Shown here piece by piece: positions 16,550 to 26,868 of a stretch of DNA of 64,000 nucleotides. The position numbers and the translations under genes are program-made. Location of the stretch: positions 1 through 64,000 of the forward strand of contig CAJCHO010000087.1 in NCBI GenBank assembly GCA_903970145.1, given 5' to 3'. Under the pieces are notes generated by a model that was given only the letters and a program-made list of their open reading frames with translations, did no database searches and was not told the origin of the DNA. How positions within the stretch are numbered: the first letter of the stretch is position 1; the number at the start of each line of letters is the position of its first letter. The DNA is from Mycobacteriaceae bacterium (lineage in GTDB: Bacteria; Pseudomonadota; Gammaproteobacteria; Burkholderiales; Burkholderiaceae_D).

Positions 16550-17977
16550 ATGACTGGCATCAACTACAGCGACAAGATTCCCAATAACGTGAACCTTAGC
16601 GAGGACCGGACGCTGCAGCGCGCGCTCGAGCAGTGGCAGCCCAACTTCCTGTCCTGGTGGGGAGACATGGGGCCCGACGGTTCGCAGGACTTCGACGTCT
16701 ACCTGCGCACGGCAACCGGCGTCGATCCCCAGGGCTGGGCACAGTTTGGCTATGTGAAAATGCCCGACTATCGCTGGGGGATCTTTCTCAATCCGGCTGA
16801 AGCGGGACGCAAGATCCACTACGGCGACCACAAGGGCGAGGATGCCTGGCAGGATATTCCGGGCGAGTATCGGGCCAACCTGCGACGCATCATTGTCACG
16901 CAGGGTGACACCGAGCCGGCATCGGTCGAGCAGCAGCGTCACCTCGGACTGACGGCACCAAGCCAGTACGATCTGCGCAACCTGTTTCAGGTAAATGTCG
17001 AGGAGGGGCGGCACCTGTGGGCGATGGTTTACCTGCTCCACCGCTACTTCGGTCGCGACGGTCGCGAGGAAGCCGAAGCGCTCCTCGAGCGGCGCTCGGG
17101 GCAAGAGGACAATCCGCGCATCCTGCAGGCCTTTAACGAGCCTACCCCCGACTGGCTCAGTTTTTTCATGTTCACGTACTTCACCGACCGGGATGGCAAA
17201 TTCCAGTTGTGCGCTCTGGCCGAAAGCTCCTTCGATCCTCTGGCTCGGACCACCAAGTTCATGTTGACCGAGGAAGCGCACCACATGTTTGTAGGTGAGT
17301 CAGGGGTTTCGCGCATCATCGCGCGCACCTGCCAGGTCATGAACGAACTCAAGACTGAGGACGTCACCCGGTTGCGCTCGGCCGGGGTGATCGATCTGCC
17401 AACCCTGCAGCGCTACCTGAATTTCCACTTCAGCGTCACCATCGATCTGTTTGGTGCGGACGAGTCGAGCAATGCTGCGACTTTCTACTCAAGCGGCCTC
17501 AAGGGCCGCTACGAAGAGGGCAAGCGCAGCGATGATCACGTGTTGAAAGGCGCGACCTACAAGGTGATCAACGTAGAGGGCGGCGAACTCGTCGACAAGG
17601 AGGTGCCGATGCTTAACGCCTTGAACGAGGTGCTGCGCGATGATTTCATCAAGGATAGCGTCGCGGGAGTCGAACGCTGGAACAGGGTGATCGAAAAGGC
17701 CGGAATTGCTTTCCGATTGAAAGTGCCGCACAAGGCATTTCATCGCAAGATCGGCGCGCTTTCCGGAGTCCATGTCTCGCCCGAAGGTCGGGTTATCACG
17801 GCCGCGCAGTGGCACGACGAGCAGGATACCTGGCTGCCTTCGGGCGCGGATCGTAGCTACGTCGCGAGCCTGATGGGTCGGGTCATCGCCCCTGGCAAGT
17901 TCGCCAACTGGATTGCTCCGCCCGTCATGGGGATCAATCGACAAGCGGTAGACTACGAATACGTACGCTTTAACTGA
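16550..17977 (+). CDS. boxB: benzoyl-CoA 2,3-epoxidase, oxygenase subunit
   Basis: A 475-residue di-iron monooxygenase that epoxidises benzoyl-CoA with O2, taking electrons from BoxA. Iron ligands come from a ferritin-like four-helix fold; the paired ExxH motifs EEGRH and EEAHH are both intact. ATG 16550 is preferred over an upstream in-frame TTG because GGAG sits seven bases before it and the start then matches the family N-terminus (INYSDKIPNNVNL). It lies 46 bases after boxC. Confidence 0.96.
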   Translation: MTGINYSDKIPNNVNLSEDRTLQRALEQWQPNFLSWWGDMGPDGSQDFDVYLRTATGVDPQGWAQFGYVKMPDYRWGIFLNPAEAGRKIHYGDHKGEDAWQDIPGEYRANLRRIIVTQGDTEPASVEQQRHLGLTAPSQYDLRNLFQVNVEEGRHLWAMVYLLHRYFGRDGREEAEALLERRSGQEDNPRILQAFNEPTPDWLSFFMFTYFTDRDGKFQLCALAESSFDPLARTTKFMLTEEAHHMFVGESGVSRIIARTCQVMNELKTEDVTRLRSAGVIDLPTLQRYLNFHFSVTIDLFGADESSNAATFYSSGLKGRYEEGKRSDDHVLKGATYKVINVEGGELVDKEVPMLNALNEVLRDDFIKDSVAGVERWNRVIEKAGIAFRLKVPHKAFHRKIGALSGVHVSPEGRVITAAQWHDEQDTWLPSGADRSYVASLMGRVIAPGKFANWIAPPVMGINRQAVDYEYVRFN

Positions 17978-18030
17978 CCGGGGACGTATCGCCAGGCTGA
18001 ACTGGCACGTTATCCCACGCGGGGCACGAC

Positions 18031-19305
18031 ATGGGTGTTGGAGAAACTGCGCTGCTCAAGCAGCACCTGATCGACCCCGAGATCTGCATTCGCTGCAATA
18101 CCTGCGAGGCAACGTGTCCGGTCGGAGCGGTCACTCACGATGATCGCAACTACGTCGTCGATCCGAACAAATGCAATATGTGCATGGCCTGCATCGCACC
18201 ATGCCCGACGGGCTCGATCGACAATTGGCGTACGGTGCCGCGTGTCCAGGCCTACGATCTCGCCGCCCAGCTCGGCTGGGACAGCCTGCCCCCACCCCTG
18301 GAGCTCGAAGCGCTCGGGCCGGCTGACTTCGAGGCACCCCAAACCGAGGCCGCGCCAGCCGCCGAGTTGGATTCACCCACGCGCGCAGCGCTCGCCCAAA
18401 GACCCGTCGAATATGGCGCGACCCTGCCTCCCTGGTCGGCTGCACGCGCGTACACTAATCTCTACGGCCCGAAATGCGAAGCAAGTTCGATCACCGCCAG
18501 CGTCGCGGGCAATGTGCGTGTCACCGAAATCGGTCGCGAATACGATACCCATCACATCGTGCTCGACTTTGGCGCGATCCCGTTCCCGGTCCTCGAAGGC
18601 CAGTCGATTGGGATCGTGGCGCCCGGTGTCGATGGTGCGGGACGGGTTCATCACCCGCGCCAGTATTCGGTCGCGAGTCCGCGCAATGGCGAGCGTCCCG
18701 GATACAACAACGTTTCTCTGACCGTCAAGCGCGTGCTGGCCGATCACGAGGGCAGGCCGGTACGCGGTGTGACCTCGAACTACCTGTGCGATCTGCAGGT
18801 AGGCGACAAGGTGCAGGTGATCGGACCGTTTGGCTCAAGTTTTCTGATGCCCAATCATCCCGGTAGCAGCATCGTGATGATCTGCACGGGTACCGGCAGT
18901 GCGCCCATGCGCGCGATGACCGAGTGGCGCCGGCGCCTGCGCGCTTCCGGTAAGTTTGAGGGCGGCAAATTGCTGCTGTTTTTCGGCGCGCGCACCAAAG
19001 AAGAACTGCCTTACTTCGGTCCGCTGCAGAATCTGCCCAGTGACTTCATCGATATCAATTTCGCGTTCTCGCGCGCCCTTGGTCAACCCAAGCGCTATGT
19101 CCAGGACCTCATGCGCGAGCGCGCCGCCGACCTCGGGCTTCTGCTCGCAGATCCGAACGCCTATTTCTATGTGTGTGGACTAAGGAGCATGGAAGAGGGC
19201 GTAGTACTGGCCCTGCGTGACGCGGCGCTCGCCGCGGGCTTGTCCTGGGATTCTGTCAGCTCCGGCCTCAAAAGCCAGGCGCGCCTGCACCTGGAAACCT
19301 ATTAG
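18031..19305 (+). CDS. boxA: benzoyl-CoA 2,3-epoxidase, reductase subunit
   Basis: A 424-residue NADPH-dependent iron-sulfur flavoprotein that feeds electrons to BoxB. The N-terminus carries two [4Fe-4S] ferredoxin motifs ([12 protein letters not shown] and [12 protein letters not shown], about residues 21-56). After a Pro/Ala-rich linker comes a ferredoxin-NADP reductase module: FAD-binding RQYSV, NADP-binding [11 protein letters not shown] and the C-terminal [12 protein letters not shown] region. The arrangement and length match BoxA. Last gene of boxCBA; a boxD-like semialdehyde dehydrogenase, needed for the next step, is not in this window. Confidence 0.95.
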   Translation: MGVGETALLKQHLIDPEICIRCNTCEATCPVGAVTHDDRNYVVDPNKCNMCMACIAPCPTGSIDNWRTVPRVQAYDLAAQLGWDSLPPPLELEALGPADFEAPQTEAAPAAELDSPTRAALAQRPVEYGATLPPWSAARAYTNLYGPKCEASSITASVAGNVRVTEIGREYDTHHIVLDFGAIPFPVLEGQSIGIVAPGVDGAGRVHHPRQYSVASPRNGERPGYNNVSLTVKRVLADHEGRPVRGVTSNYLCDLQVGDKVQVIGPFGSSFLMPNHPGSSIVMICTGTGSAPMRAMTEWRRRLRASGKFEGGKLLLFFGARTKEELPYFGPLQNLPSDFIDINFAFSRALGQPKRYVQDLMRERAADLGLLLADPNAYFYVCGLRSMEEGVVLALRDAALAAGLSWDSVSSGLKSQARLHLETY

Positions 19306-19463
19306 CCGGACCCCTGCCAGTCGGGCGTGGCGCCATGGGTCGGAATGCTTCGCGAGGCCTTGGGCGCTAAACCTCGCGGACCGGCTGAGCACGGCGAAGT
19401 GCTATCGTATGCCCGCGCGCGGTGCGCGTCAGTGCGCACCCCAAAGAATCCGTGGAGTCTGAC

Positions 19464-19997
19464 GTGAATGACCTCTCGCAGGGCTACATCTGGATCATCC
19501 TTGGCCCTCTGATTGCCTGGCGCCTGTACTCGAGATTGCGCCGCCTCGTCACCCGGCAGAAGTTTACCCCGTGGCGCTCCTACCTGATCCTGGTGCTGTT
19601 TCCGCTGATTTTGCTCGGTCTTTGCGCGAGCCTCATCGCGAAGCCGACCTCGCTGCTCCTGGTCGTGGCAGCGATACTGATTGGCGGCTTTCTCGGGCGC
19701 TATGGATTGAATTCCACCAGGTTCGAGCAGATGCCCGATGGCCTGTACTACCAGCCCAATGCCCATCTGGGCATTGCCTTGAGTGCGCTTTTGATCTGCC
19801 GCATCGGCTATCGCCTCCTTGTCGTCTCCACCGATCCGGGCGCGATGGCTGGATCACGTGGCACGCCGGGCGCGCTGACGGTTGCCATATTTGCGGTGCT
19901 TGCCAGCTATTACGTGGTTTATGCCATCGGCCTCTTGCGTCGCGGCCGCGTGCAGGGCGCCGCACCGGTGGACGATATTGCCCCTCCTCGAGCTTGA
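19464..19997 (+). CDS. multi-pass membrane protein (DUF1453/CcdC-like)
   Basis: A 177-residue hydrophobic protein with about five predicted membrane spans. A GTG start behind GTGGAG is chosen because it places the first span near the N-terminus. A polar loop with the basic segment RLRRLVTRQKFTPWR follows the first span. Overall it resembles small CcdC/DUF1453-type membrane proteins, whose function is unclear. It follows boxA by about 160 bases and may or may not belong to the box operon. Confidence 0.65.
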   Translation: MNDLSQGYIWIILGPLIAWRLYSRLRRLVTRQKFTPWRSYLILVLFPLILLGLCASLIAKPTSLLLVVAAILIGGFLGRYGLNSTRFEQMPDGLYYQPNAHLGIALSALLICRIGYRLLVVSTDPGAMAGSRGTPGALTVAIFAVLASYYVVYAIGLLRRGRVQGAAPVDDIAPPRA

Positions 19998-20046
19998 TGC
20001 CTCTCAATCCGCACATCCTGGCCGATTGCATTGCAAGGAGTCGAAC

Positions 20047-20385
20047 ATGACTACCCAGCCACAAACCAGCCGCGACGTCATCATTCGTAGCGACGCCTGG
20101 GAACAGGCCAAGAGCTTTTATGGCACCGTACTTGGCCTGCCGATGGTCTATCTGACCGACGGCCTGGCCGGATTTGATACCGGCTCGTTTCGTCTCTATG
20201 TCGAACAGGGCAAGCCGCACGGGCCGGTGTTCGAATTCCTGGTTGACGATGTTGCGCTCGCCAAGGAGAGTCTGATCAAGGCGGGTTGCGAACTCATCGA
20301 GGAGGATACTGCCGTACCACGCTGCTATCTGCGCGACCCGTTTGGAATGGTGTTCAACCTGGCGCGCGCAAGCGGACGCAGTTGA
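20047..20385 (+). CDS. VOC-family (glyoxalase/dioxygenase-like) protein
   Basis: A 112-residue vicinal-oxygen-chelate protein with one complete beta-alpha-beta-beta-beta repeat pair: SDAWEQAKSFYGTVLGLPM at the N-terminus and CYLRDPFGMVFNLA at the C-terminus. A strong AAGGAG lies six bases before the ATG, fixing the start. Single-module VOC proteins act as dimers; possible roles include isomerase, resistance protein or dioxygenase. It is followed 37 bases later by a second VOC gene. Confidence 0.82.
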   Translation: MTTQPQTSRDVIIRSDAWEQAKSFYGTVLGLPMVYLTDGLAGFDTGSFRLYVEQGKPHGPVFEFLVDDVALAKESLIKAGCELIEEDTAVPRCYLRDPFGMVFNLARASGRS

Positions 20386-20422
20386 TCCCGAGCCAATACC
20401 CCTACATCGCGGAAGGACATTC

Positions 20423-20791
20423 ATGGCAATTGTATCGTTTGAAATAGTTTCGGTTCCGGTCACCGACCAGGAACGCGCCAAGCGTTTTTATCAGGATGTG
20501 CTCGGCTTCGAGCTGATCCGGGAGGAGCCGATGGGGCCGGGACAGAAATGGATTCAGCTAAGTCCGAAGGGCTGCAGCACCACCGTCGCGCTGGTGACCT
20601 GGTTCGAGGGCATGCGTGCCGGTGGCCTGCAGGGCGTCATGCTCAATTCGACCGACATCGACGCGGACTATGCACTTCTGAAGAGCCGCGGGGTGGTGCT
20701 TACCGATATCGCTCAGCAACCGTGGGGACGCTTCTCGATGTTTTCAGATCCGGATGGCAACGGCTGGATCCTGCGTCAGCCACCGGCTTAA
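20423..20791 (+). CDS. VOC-family protein, second copy
   Basis: A 122-residue VOC-fold protein with N-terminal VTDQERAKRFYQDVLGFEL and C-terminal SMFSDPDGNGWILRQ. The latter ends in the DPDGN motif typical of glyoxalase/bleomycin-resistance-like proteins. A GGAAGGA lies upstream of the ATG. It is the distal half of a VOC pair; sequence divergence from the first copy suggests an old duplication or different substrates rather than a recent tandem copy. Confidence 0.84.
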   Translation: MAIVSFEIVSVPVTDQERAKRFYQDVLGFELIREEPMGPGQKWIQLSPKGCSTTVALVTWFEGMRAGGLQGVMLNSTDIDADYALLKSRGVVLTDIAQQPWGRFSMFSDPDGNGWILRQPPA

Positions 20792-21017
20792 GGACGGCGC
20801 AGGCCCGCACCCTGCTCGCAATTTCGGAGTCCGATCAGGGTTCGACATTTCTGGCATGATTATGCGGCTCGGCAATTCTGTGGATCGATAGCCCGATGAC
20901 GCGGTCCAGCGAGCGACTCACGGAAAGTTATTGTGTCCCGCCAGCTTGCTGCACGGGAAGCTGCTCATTTGCATTGCCACCCCGATTGGCACGGAACGAC
21001 GGACTGAGATAGGCACC

Positions 21018-24000
21018 ATGTGGATTGTTAATCTAGCGCTGCGGCGGCCGTATACCTTCATCGTGCTCGCCTTGACGATCGCATTACTGGGCGTGTTCAC
21101 CATCCTGCGCACGCCTACCGACATCTTTCCCAATATCAAGATTCCGGTGGTGGCCGCGGTGTGGAATTACGTCGGTCTGCCGCCCGACGATATGGCCAAG
21201 CGCATCGTCCTGTTCTCCGAGCGCGTCGCGCAGACGACCGTCAATGACGTTGAGCATACCGAGTCGCAGTCGCTCAACGGCATCTCGGTGGTCAAGTATT
21301 TTTTCCAGCCTAACGTCAATGAAGAGCTCTCCTACGCCCAGATAACGGGCGTCTCGCAGACCCTTTTGCGCGCCGCGCCGCCCGGAACGACGCCACCGTT
21401 CATTCTTGCCTATAACGCCTCGACCGTACCGGTGCTGCAACTGGCCCTCTCGAGCGAGGAGCTGTCCGAGGCGCAGATGTTCGACTTTGCCAACAGCCTT
21501 ATCCGCACCGCCCTTGGCACGGTCAAGGGCGCGTCGGTGCCATTCCCGTTTGGCGGCTTGCAGCGTCAGGTGCAGGTCGATCTCTTGCCCGACGCGCTGC
21601 GTGCAAACAATCTGTCGGGCAATGACGTCAGTGCGGCAATCGCTGCGCAGAATCTCATTCTTCCCGCCGGTACCCAGAAAATCGGTGACCTCGAGTACTT
21701 CGTTCAGCTCAATGCTGCGCCGGCGACCATCGCGGAGCTCAATGACATCCCGGTTACCACGCGCAACGGCAATGTCATCTACGTTCGTGACGTCGCCCAC
21801 GTACGCGACGGATTCTCGCCCCAGACCAACATCGTCAGACGCGACGGCCATCGGGCCGTGCTGATGAGCGTTCTCAAGACCGGGAGCGCGTCGACGCTCG
21901 ACATCATCAATGGTGTCAAGGAAGCCCTGCCACAGATTCGGACCACGGTCCCGCCGAGCCTGAAAATCGAGGCGATCGGCGACCAATCGCTATTCGTGCG
22001 CGCTGCGATCACGGGCGTCGTCAAGGAGGCGGCCATTGCGGCCGCCTTGACGGGCATCATGATCCTGCTCTTTCTGGGTAGCTGGCGCAGTACGGTCATC
22101 ATCGCGATCTCGATTCCCCTGTCGATTCTCGCTTCGATCGTCTGCCTGTCGGCGCTTGGCGAGACGATCAACATCATGACGCTCGGAGGTCTCGCGCTCG
22201 CGGTAGGGATTCTGGTCGATGACGCGACTGTGACCATCGAGAACATCAACTGGCACCTTGAGCACGGCGAAGACGTGGAGCCTGCGATTCTCGCCGGCGC
22301 GCAGCAGATCGCCCTGCCGGCATTGGTCTCTACCCTCGCTATCTGCATCGTATTTGTTCCAATGTTCATGTTAGCGGGAATAGCGAAGTTTCTGTTTGTG
22401 CCGCTGGCCGAGGCGGTTGTGTTTGCCATGCTCGCTTCCTATCTACTCTCGCGTACCCTGGTACCGACGCTGGCCAAGTACTGGCTCAAAAAGCACGAGG
22501 AACATTCGAATGAGCCGGCGCCGACTTTCGCGGGACGTTTCGCGCAGGGATTCGAGCGTGGATTTGAGAAGCTGCGCGGCCGCTATCACGCGCTCTTAAC
22601 TCTGGCCCTCTCGGGAGGCTATCGCTTTGCCGGACCCTTCCTGCTTGCAATGGCAGCGACGGCGCTGCTGGCATTTCCTTTCGGGCATTACCTCCCCGGC
22701 CTCGGACAGGACTTTTTTCCGAGCATCGATGGCGGACAGATCAAGCTGCACCTGCGGGCGCGTACCGGCATCCGCATTGACGAGACTGCAGCGCTGTGCG
22801 ATTCAATCGAAGCGAGCATCCGCACCCTGATCCCGACCAAGGATCTCAGTACCATCGTCGACAACATCGGCGTGCCTTATAGCGGTATTAACCTCGCCTA
22901 CTCGACGTCTGCGCCAGTTGGGCCGGGTGACGCGGACATTTTCGTCACGCTCACGCCCGATCATCGTCCGACAGACGAGTATGTACGCACGCTGCGTGAC
23001 AAGCTCTCGGCGGCCTATCCTTCGGTGACGTTCTCCTTCCTCTCGGCAGATATCGTTACCCAGATCCTGAACTTCGGTCTGCCGAGTCCGATCGATGTGC
23101 AGATTTCGGGATTTAACGTCGAGGGTAATCGCAAATTTGCCAATGCGCTCCTGCAGAAGGTTCGCGGAATTCCCGGCATGGTGGATTCGCGCATCCAGCA
23201 GGCGTTCGACTATCCGCAGATCAACGTCGATGTCGATCGCAGCAAGGCGGCGCTGCTTGGCCTGGCCGAGCGTGATGTTGCCTCCAACCTCTTGATCTCG
23301 CTCTCGGGCAGCTTCCAGACTTCGAACTCATTCTGGATCGATCAGACAACCGGCACCCAATACAACGTCTCGGCGCAGACGCCGCAGTTCCGCATGAATT
23401 CGCTGCAGGATCTCGCAACCACGCCCATCACTTCCGCACCCGGGGTGTCCTCCCAACTCCTTGCCAACCTGGCGAGTTTTCACCGCAGCTCCGGACCTGC
23501 GGTCGTCAGTCATTACAACGCGACGCCGGTGGTCGATATTTTCGGAGCGGTCCAGGGGGCGGACCTGGGCTATGTATCGGCTCAGATCAATCAGGTCATC
23601 GCCAACACTCGCGCCGATCTGCCGCGTGGTTCGCAGATTGCGGTGCGCGGCCAGGTGCAGACCATGACCGACTCCTTTAACGGGCTTCTGATCGGCTTGG
23701 TCGGCGCGATCGTGCTGGTCTATCTCCTGATGGTCGTCAATTTTCAGTCATGGCTTGACCCCATGATCATCATTACCGCCCTGCCAGCCGCGCTGGCGGG
23801 CATCGTCTGGATGCTGTTTCTCACGCACACCTCGGTGAGCGTGCCGGCTTTGACCGGCGCAATCATGTGCATGGGCGTCGCAACTGCCAACAGCGTTCTC
23901 GTCGTCAGCTTCGCGCGCGGCAAGATGAACGAAGGCAGCGACGCGACCCACGCCGCGTCTGAGGCCGGCTTTACGCGCTTTCGCCCGGTACTCATGACGG

Positions 24001-24185
24001 CGCTCGCGATGATCATCGGCATGGTCCCGATGGCGCTCGGCCTGGGCGAGGGTGGTGAGCAGAACGCGCCGCTTGGGCGCGCTGTGATTGGCGGGCTTAT
24101 TTTCGCCACGGTCGCCACGCTGTTTTTTGTTCCCACGGTATTTAAGCTTGTTCATGGGCGCGGTGACAGTCACCGCCCGGCGTAA
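21018..24185 (+). CDS. RND-family efflux pump, inner-membrane transporter
   Basis: A 1055-residue AcrB/MexB-superfamily proton-driven exporter, full length. It shows the first transmembrane helix (MWIVNLALRRPYTFIVLALT), periplasmic porter domains, the conserved LAVGILVDDATVTIENI helix with proton-relay Asp residues, and the second half ending at the last helices before HGRGDSHRPA. Longer starts are possible, but ATG 21018 gives the usual RND N-terminus. It is first of a transporter-adaptor-outer-membrane-factor operon. Substrates could be drugs, solvents or aromatic compounds; the nearby benzoate genes make the last plausible but unproven. Confidence 0.93.
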   Translation: MWIVNLALRRPYTFIVLALTIALLGVFTILRTPTDIFPNIKIPVVAAVWNYVGLPPDDMAKRIVLFSERVAQTTVNDVEHTESQSLNGISVVKYFFQPNVNEELSYAQITGVSQTLLRAAPPGTTPPFILAYNASTVPVLQLALSSEELSEAQMFDFANSLIRTALGTVKGASVPFPFGGLQRQVQVDLLPDALRANNLSGNDVSAAIAAQNLILPAGTQKIGDLEYFVQLNAAPATIAELNDIPVTTRNGNVIYVRDVAHVRDGFSPQTNIVRRDGHRAVLMSVLKTGSASTLDIINGVKEALPQIRTTVPPSLKIEAIGDQSLFVRAAITGVVKEAAIAAALTGIMILLFLGSWRSTVIIAISIPLSILASIVCLSALGETINIMTLGGLALAVGILVDDATVTIENINWHLEHGEDVEPAILAGAQQIALPALVSTLAICIVFVPMFMLAGIAKFLFVPLAEAVVFAMLASYLLSRTLVPTLAKYWLKKHEEHSNEPAPTFAGRFAQGFERGFEKLRGRYHALLTLALSGGYRFAGPFLLAMAATALLAFPFGHYLPGLGQDFFPSIDGGQIKLHLRARTGIRIDETAALCDSIEASIRTLIPTKDLSTIVDNIGVPYSGINLAYSTSAPVGPGDADIFVTLTPDHRPTDEYVRTLRDKLSAAYPSVTFSFLSADIVTQILNFGLPSPIDVQISGFNVEGNRKFANALLQKVRGIPGMVDSRIQQAFDYPQINVDVDRSKAALLGLAERDVASNLLISLSGSFQTSNSFWIDQTTGTQYNVSAQTPQFRMNSLQDLATTPITSAPGVSSQLLANLASFHRSSGPAVVSHYNATPVVDIFGAVQGADLGYVSAQINQVIANTRADLPRGSQIAVRGQVQTMTDSFNGLLIGLVGAIVLVYLLMVVNFQSWLDPMIIITALPAALAGIVWMLFLTHTSVSVPALTGAIMCMGVATANSVLVVSFARGKMNEGSDATHAASEAGFTRFRPVLMTALAMIIGMVPMALGLGEGGEQNAPLGRAVIGGLIFATVATLFFVPTVFKLVHGRGDSHRPA

Positions 24186-24214
24186 TTTCTCGTACGATTT
24201 TTGCGGAGCATCAC

Positions 24215-25405
24215 ATGTCTGAGCAACCATCGGATCCGGTTGTCGAGTCTCCCGACAGGGTCAAGCGCTATGTCGTGATTGTCGTGATCGTGGCCCTGCT
24301 GCTCGCGGTGTGGGGTGTCGCGAGCCGGGTAATCACGCGTGACGCCCTGGCCAAGGAGGCGCAAGACGCCGCGACCCAGACGGTCGCGACGGTCAAGCCC
24401 AAGAGCGGTCCGGTCAGCGAAGCTCTGGTTCTGCCAGGCAACGTGCAGGCCTTCTTCGAAGCGCCGATCTACGCGCGCACCAACGGCTACCTCAAGTCCT
24501 GGGAAGTGGACATCGGCACCCCCGTCAAGAAGGGCCAACTCTTGGCTGTCATCGAGACTCCTGAAGTGGACCAGCAGCTGAGCCAGGCACAAGCGGATCT
24601 GGCGACCGCGCAGGCGAACTACGATTTGGCCAAGACGACCGACGAGCGCTGGCAAGGCTTACTGAAGACCGAGTCGGTTTCCAAGCAGGATGCCGACGAG
24701 AAGGCCGGAGACGCAGCCGCCAAGAAGGCGGCGCTGCAGTCATCGCTTGCCAATGTCTCGCGTCTGCGTGACCTTGAAGGTTTTAAGCGGGTCCTTGCTC
24801 CTTTTGACGGGGTCCTGACGCAACGCACGACCGACATCGGTGCCTTGATCAATGCGGGGCAGAGTCCCGGCAATTCCCTGTTCCGCGTGGCCGACACCCA
24901 TCGCCTGCGGATCTATGTGCTGGTGCCGCAACCCTATGCCGCGTCGGTTACACCGGGCATGGCCGCCGATCTGATATTTGTCGAGCACCCGGGCAAGGTC
25001 TACCCGGCGACCGTCGTCTTCACGGCGCGCGCGATCGAGCCCGCAACGCGCACTCTCCAGGTGGAACTGCAGGTCGACAACGCCAAGGCAGAACTATTCC
25101 CGGGCGCATACTCCGAGGTTCACTTCAAGCTCACCTCGCCAGTCACCACCGTCAGAGTCCCCGTGAACGCGGTGATCTTTCGCTCAAGCGGCAACCAGCT
25201 TGCCATCGTCGGACCCGACAACAAGGTCAAGCTCCAGAACTTCACCCAGGGGCGTGATTTCGGTCGCGAGATTGAAGTGGTCGCAGGGGTTGAGCTCAAT
25301 GACAATGTCATCGTCAATCCGCCGGACTCGATCGCTGACGGCGCGCCGGTCCGCATCGCAGCGCCCGAGCCGGCGCCAGCGCAAGCAGCCGGCGCACATT
25401 CCTGA
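24215..25405 (+). CDS. RND efflux periplasmic adaptor (membrane fusion protein)
   Basis: A 396-residue HlyD/MexA-type adaptor. An N-terminal membrane anchor (about 19-37) is followed by the lipoyl/biotinyl-like segment (EAPIYARTNGYLKSWEVDIGT), an alpha-helical hairpin (about 105-175, rich in Gln, Ala and Lys) and beta-barrel and proximal domains. GGAG precedes the ATG. It bridges the transporter encoded just upstream (29-base gap) to the outer-membrane factor encoded next, whose start overlaps its stop. Confidence 0.93.
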   Translation: MSEQPSDPVVESPDRVKRYVVIVVIVALLLAVWGVASRVITRDALAKEAQDAATQTVATVKPKSGPVSEALVLPGNVQAFFEAPIYARTNGYLKSWEVDIGTPVKKGQLLAVIETPEVDQQLSQAQADLATAQANYDLAKTTDERWQGLLKTESVSKQDADEKAGDAAAKKAALQSSLANVSRLRDLEGFKRVLAPFDGVLTQRTTDIGALINAGQSPGNSLFRVADTHRLRIYVLVPQPYAASVTPGMAADLIFVEHPGKVYPATVVFTARAIEPATRTLQVELQVDNAKAELFPGAYSEVHFKLTSPVTTVRVPVNAVIFRSSGNQLAIVGPDNKVKLQNFTQGRDFGREIEVVAGVELNDNVIVNPPDSIADGAPVRIAAPEPAPAQAAGAHS

Positions 25406-26868
25406 TGCGAACTGCCAAGCGCCTCCTAGCCGGGCTTGTCGCCGGACTTGCCGGGTGCTCGCTCGCGCCTGACTATGAGACTCCCAAGACTGCCGAGCCT
25501 GCCGCCGCCTTCAAGGAAGCAGGGGCCTGGAGTCTAGCTGCCCCAGCCGACGCACAGGCGCGCGGGCCGTGGTGGACCAATTTTCATGACGAGAAACTTA
25601 ATGATCTGGAGACCCGTATTGGGCTCGCCAATCAGGATTTGAAGGCAGCGCTGGCCCGGCTCGACAATGCGCGCGCCCAGACGCAGATCGCGCGCGCCGG
25701 GCTGTTTCCGAACATCACGGCAAGCGCCAGCGCGCAACGGCTACAGGCCTCTGCCAATTCGCCGACCTATATCGCGGGCAAGCCGACCATGGGAGATGAC
25801 TACCTGGTCGGGGCAAATTTCTCCTACGAGCTGGACTTGTTTGGCCGGCTGCGCAATACCGTCGCCAGTGCGCGCGCCGGGGAGCAGGCCTCAGCTGGAG
25901 ATCTCGGTGCCCTGGACCTCTCGACCCACGCGCTGCTTGCGACCAATTATTTCGCGCTGCGCGGGCTTGATGCCCAGCAGGAACTGCTCGATCGCACGGT
26001 CGCGGACTACGCCAAAGCCCTCAAGCTGACCGAGGATCTCTACCATGGTGGCGCGGGGCTGATCTCGGACGTAGACCAGGCGAGGGCGCAGCTCGAGACA
26101 GCAAAGACCCAGGCAGAAGACACGCGCCTGCGACGCGCCCAGATGGAGCATGCGATCGCGGTGCTGGTGGGCGAGCAGCCTTCAGCCTTCGGCATTGAGG
26201 CGCTACCGCTCAAATTGGATTCGCCGGTGCCGCGGATTGATGTTGGCCTGCCCTCGAAACTTCTTGAGCGACGCCCTGATGTCGCTGCCGCAGAGCGTCG
26301 GGTCGCCGCCGCGAATGCCGGCATCGGCATTGCGCGGGCCGCCTATTTCCCCGACTTCAGTCTGGACGCCACTGCCGGCTTTAATAGCGTGTCGGCCGGC
26401 AACTGGCTGTCGGCGCCGAGCCGCTACTGGTCGATCGGGCCCCAGGGATTGCTGACCCTCTTTGATGCCGGCCTGCACGATGCCCAGACTCGGGCGGCGC
26501 GCGCATCCTATGACGAGCAGGTTGCCAATTACCGCAATACGGTCCTGACCGCCTATCAGGATGTTGAAGACAATCTGGCGGCCTTGCGTCAGCTCGGCAA
26601 GGAAGGCGTGAGCGAAGCCGCAGCCGTTTCCGCCACGCAAGGCGCGCTCGATCAGGCGAACTTTCGCTTCAAGGGTGGTCTTGTCACCTACCTCGAAGTC
26701 GTCTCCGCAGAAAACGCTGCGCTTTCTGCTCGCCTGTCGGCCGTTGATATCCTCACTCGCCGGCTCACCGCAGAGGTCCTTCTGGTGAAGGCGCTTGGCG
26801 GTGACTGGCAGGCCAGTGAGGTCGAAACCGCAGAGGGTTCAGGTTCCAGAGAGGCGCAGGCCAACTAG
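25405..26868 (+). CDS. outer-membrane efflux lipoprotein (NodT/OprM family)
   Basis: A 487-residue TolC-superfamily channel. The lipobox LAGC puts the acylated Cys at residue 18. Two OEP repeats follow, with the typical LARLDNARAQTQIARAG and RRPDVAAAERRVAAANAGIG helices. The ATG overlaps the adaptor stop by one base (TGATG), so translation is coupled. It completes the RND tripartite pump. Its stop overlaps the convergent aldo/keto reductase gene by four bases. Confidence 0.93.
   Translation: MRTAKRLLAGLVAGLAGCSLAPDYETPKTAEPAAAFKEAGAWSLAAPADAQARGPWWTNFHDEKLNDLETRIGLANQDLKAALARLDNARAQTQIARAGLFPNITASASAQRLQASANSPTYIAGKPTMGDDYLVGANFSYELDLFGRLRNTVASARAGEQASAGDLGALDLSTHALLATNYFALRGLDAQQELLDRTVADYAKALKLTEDLYHGGAGLISDVDQARAQLETAKTQAEDTRLRRAQMEHAIAVLVGEQPSAFGIEALPLKLDSPVPRIDVGLPSKLLERRPDVAAAERRVAAANAGIGIARAAYFPDFSLDATAGFNSVSAGNWLSAPSRYWSIGPQGLLTLFDAGLHDAQTRAARASYDEQVANYRNTVLTAYQDVEDNLAALRQLGKEGVSEAAAVSATQGALDQANFRFKGGLVTYLEVVSAENAALSARLSAVDILTRRLTAEVLLVKALGGDWQASEVETAEGSGSREAQAN

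Noticed and set aside
19633-20481. 282-codon minus-strand frame
   Set aside because: Crosses three plus-strand genes with good starts and ribosome sites; no family sequence.
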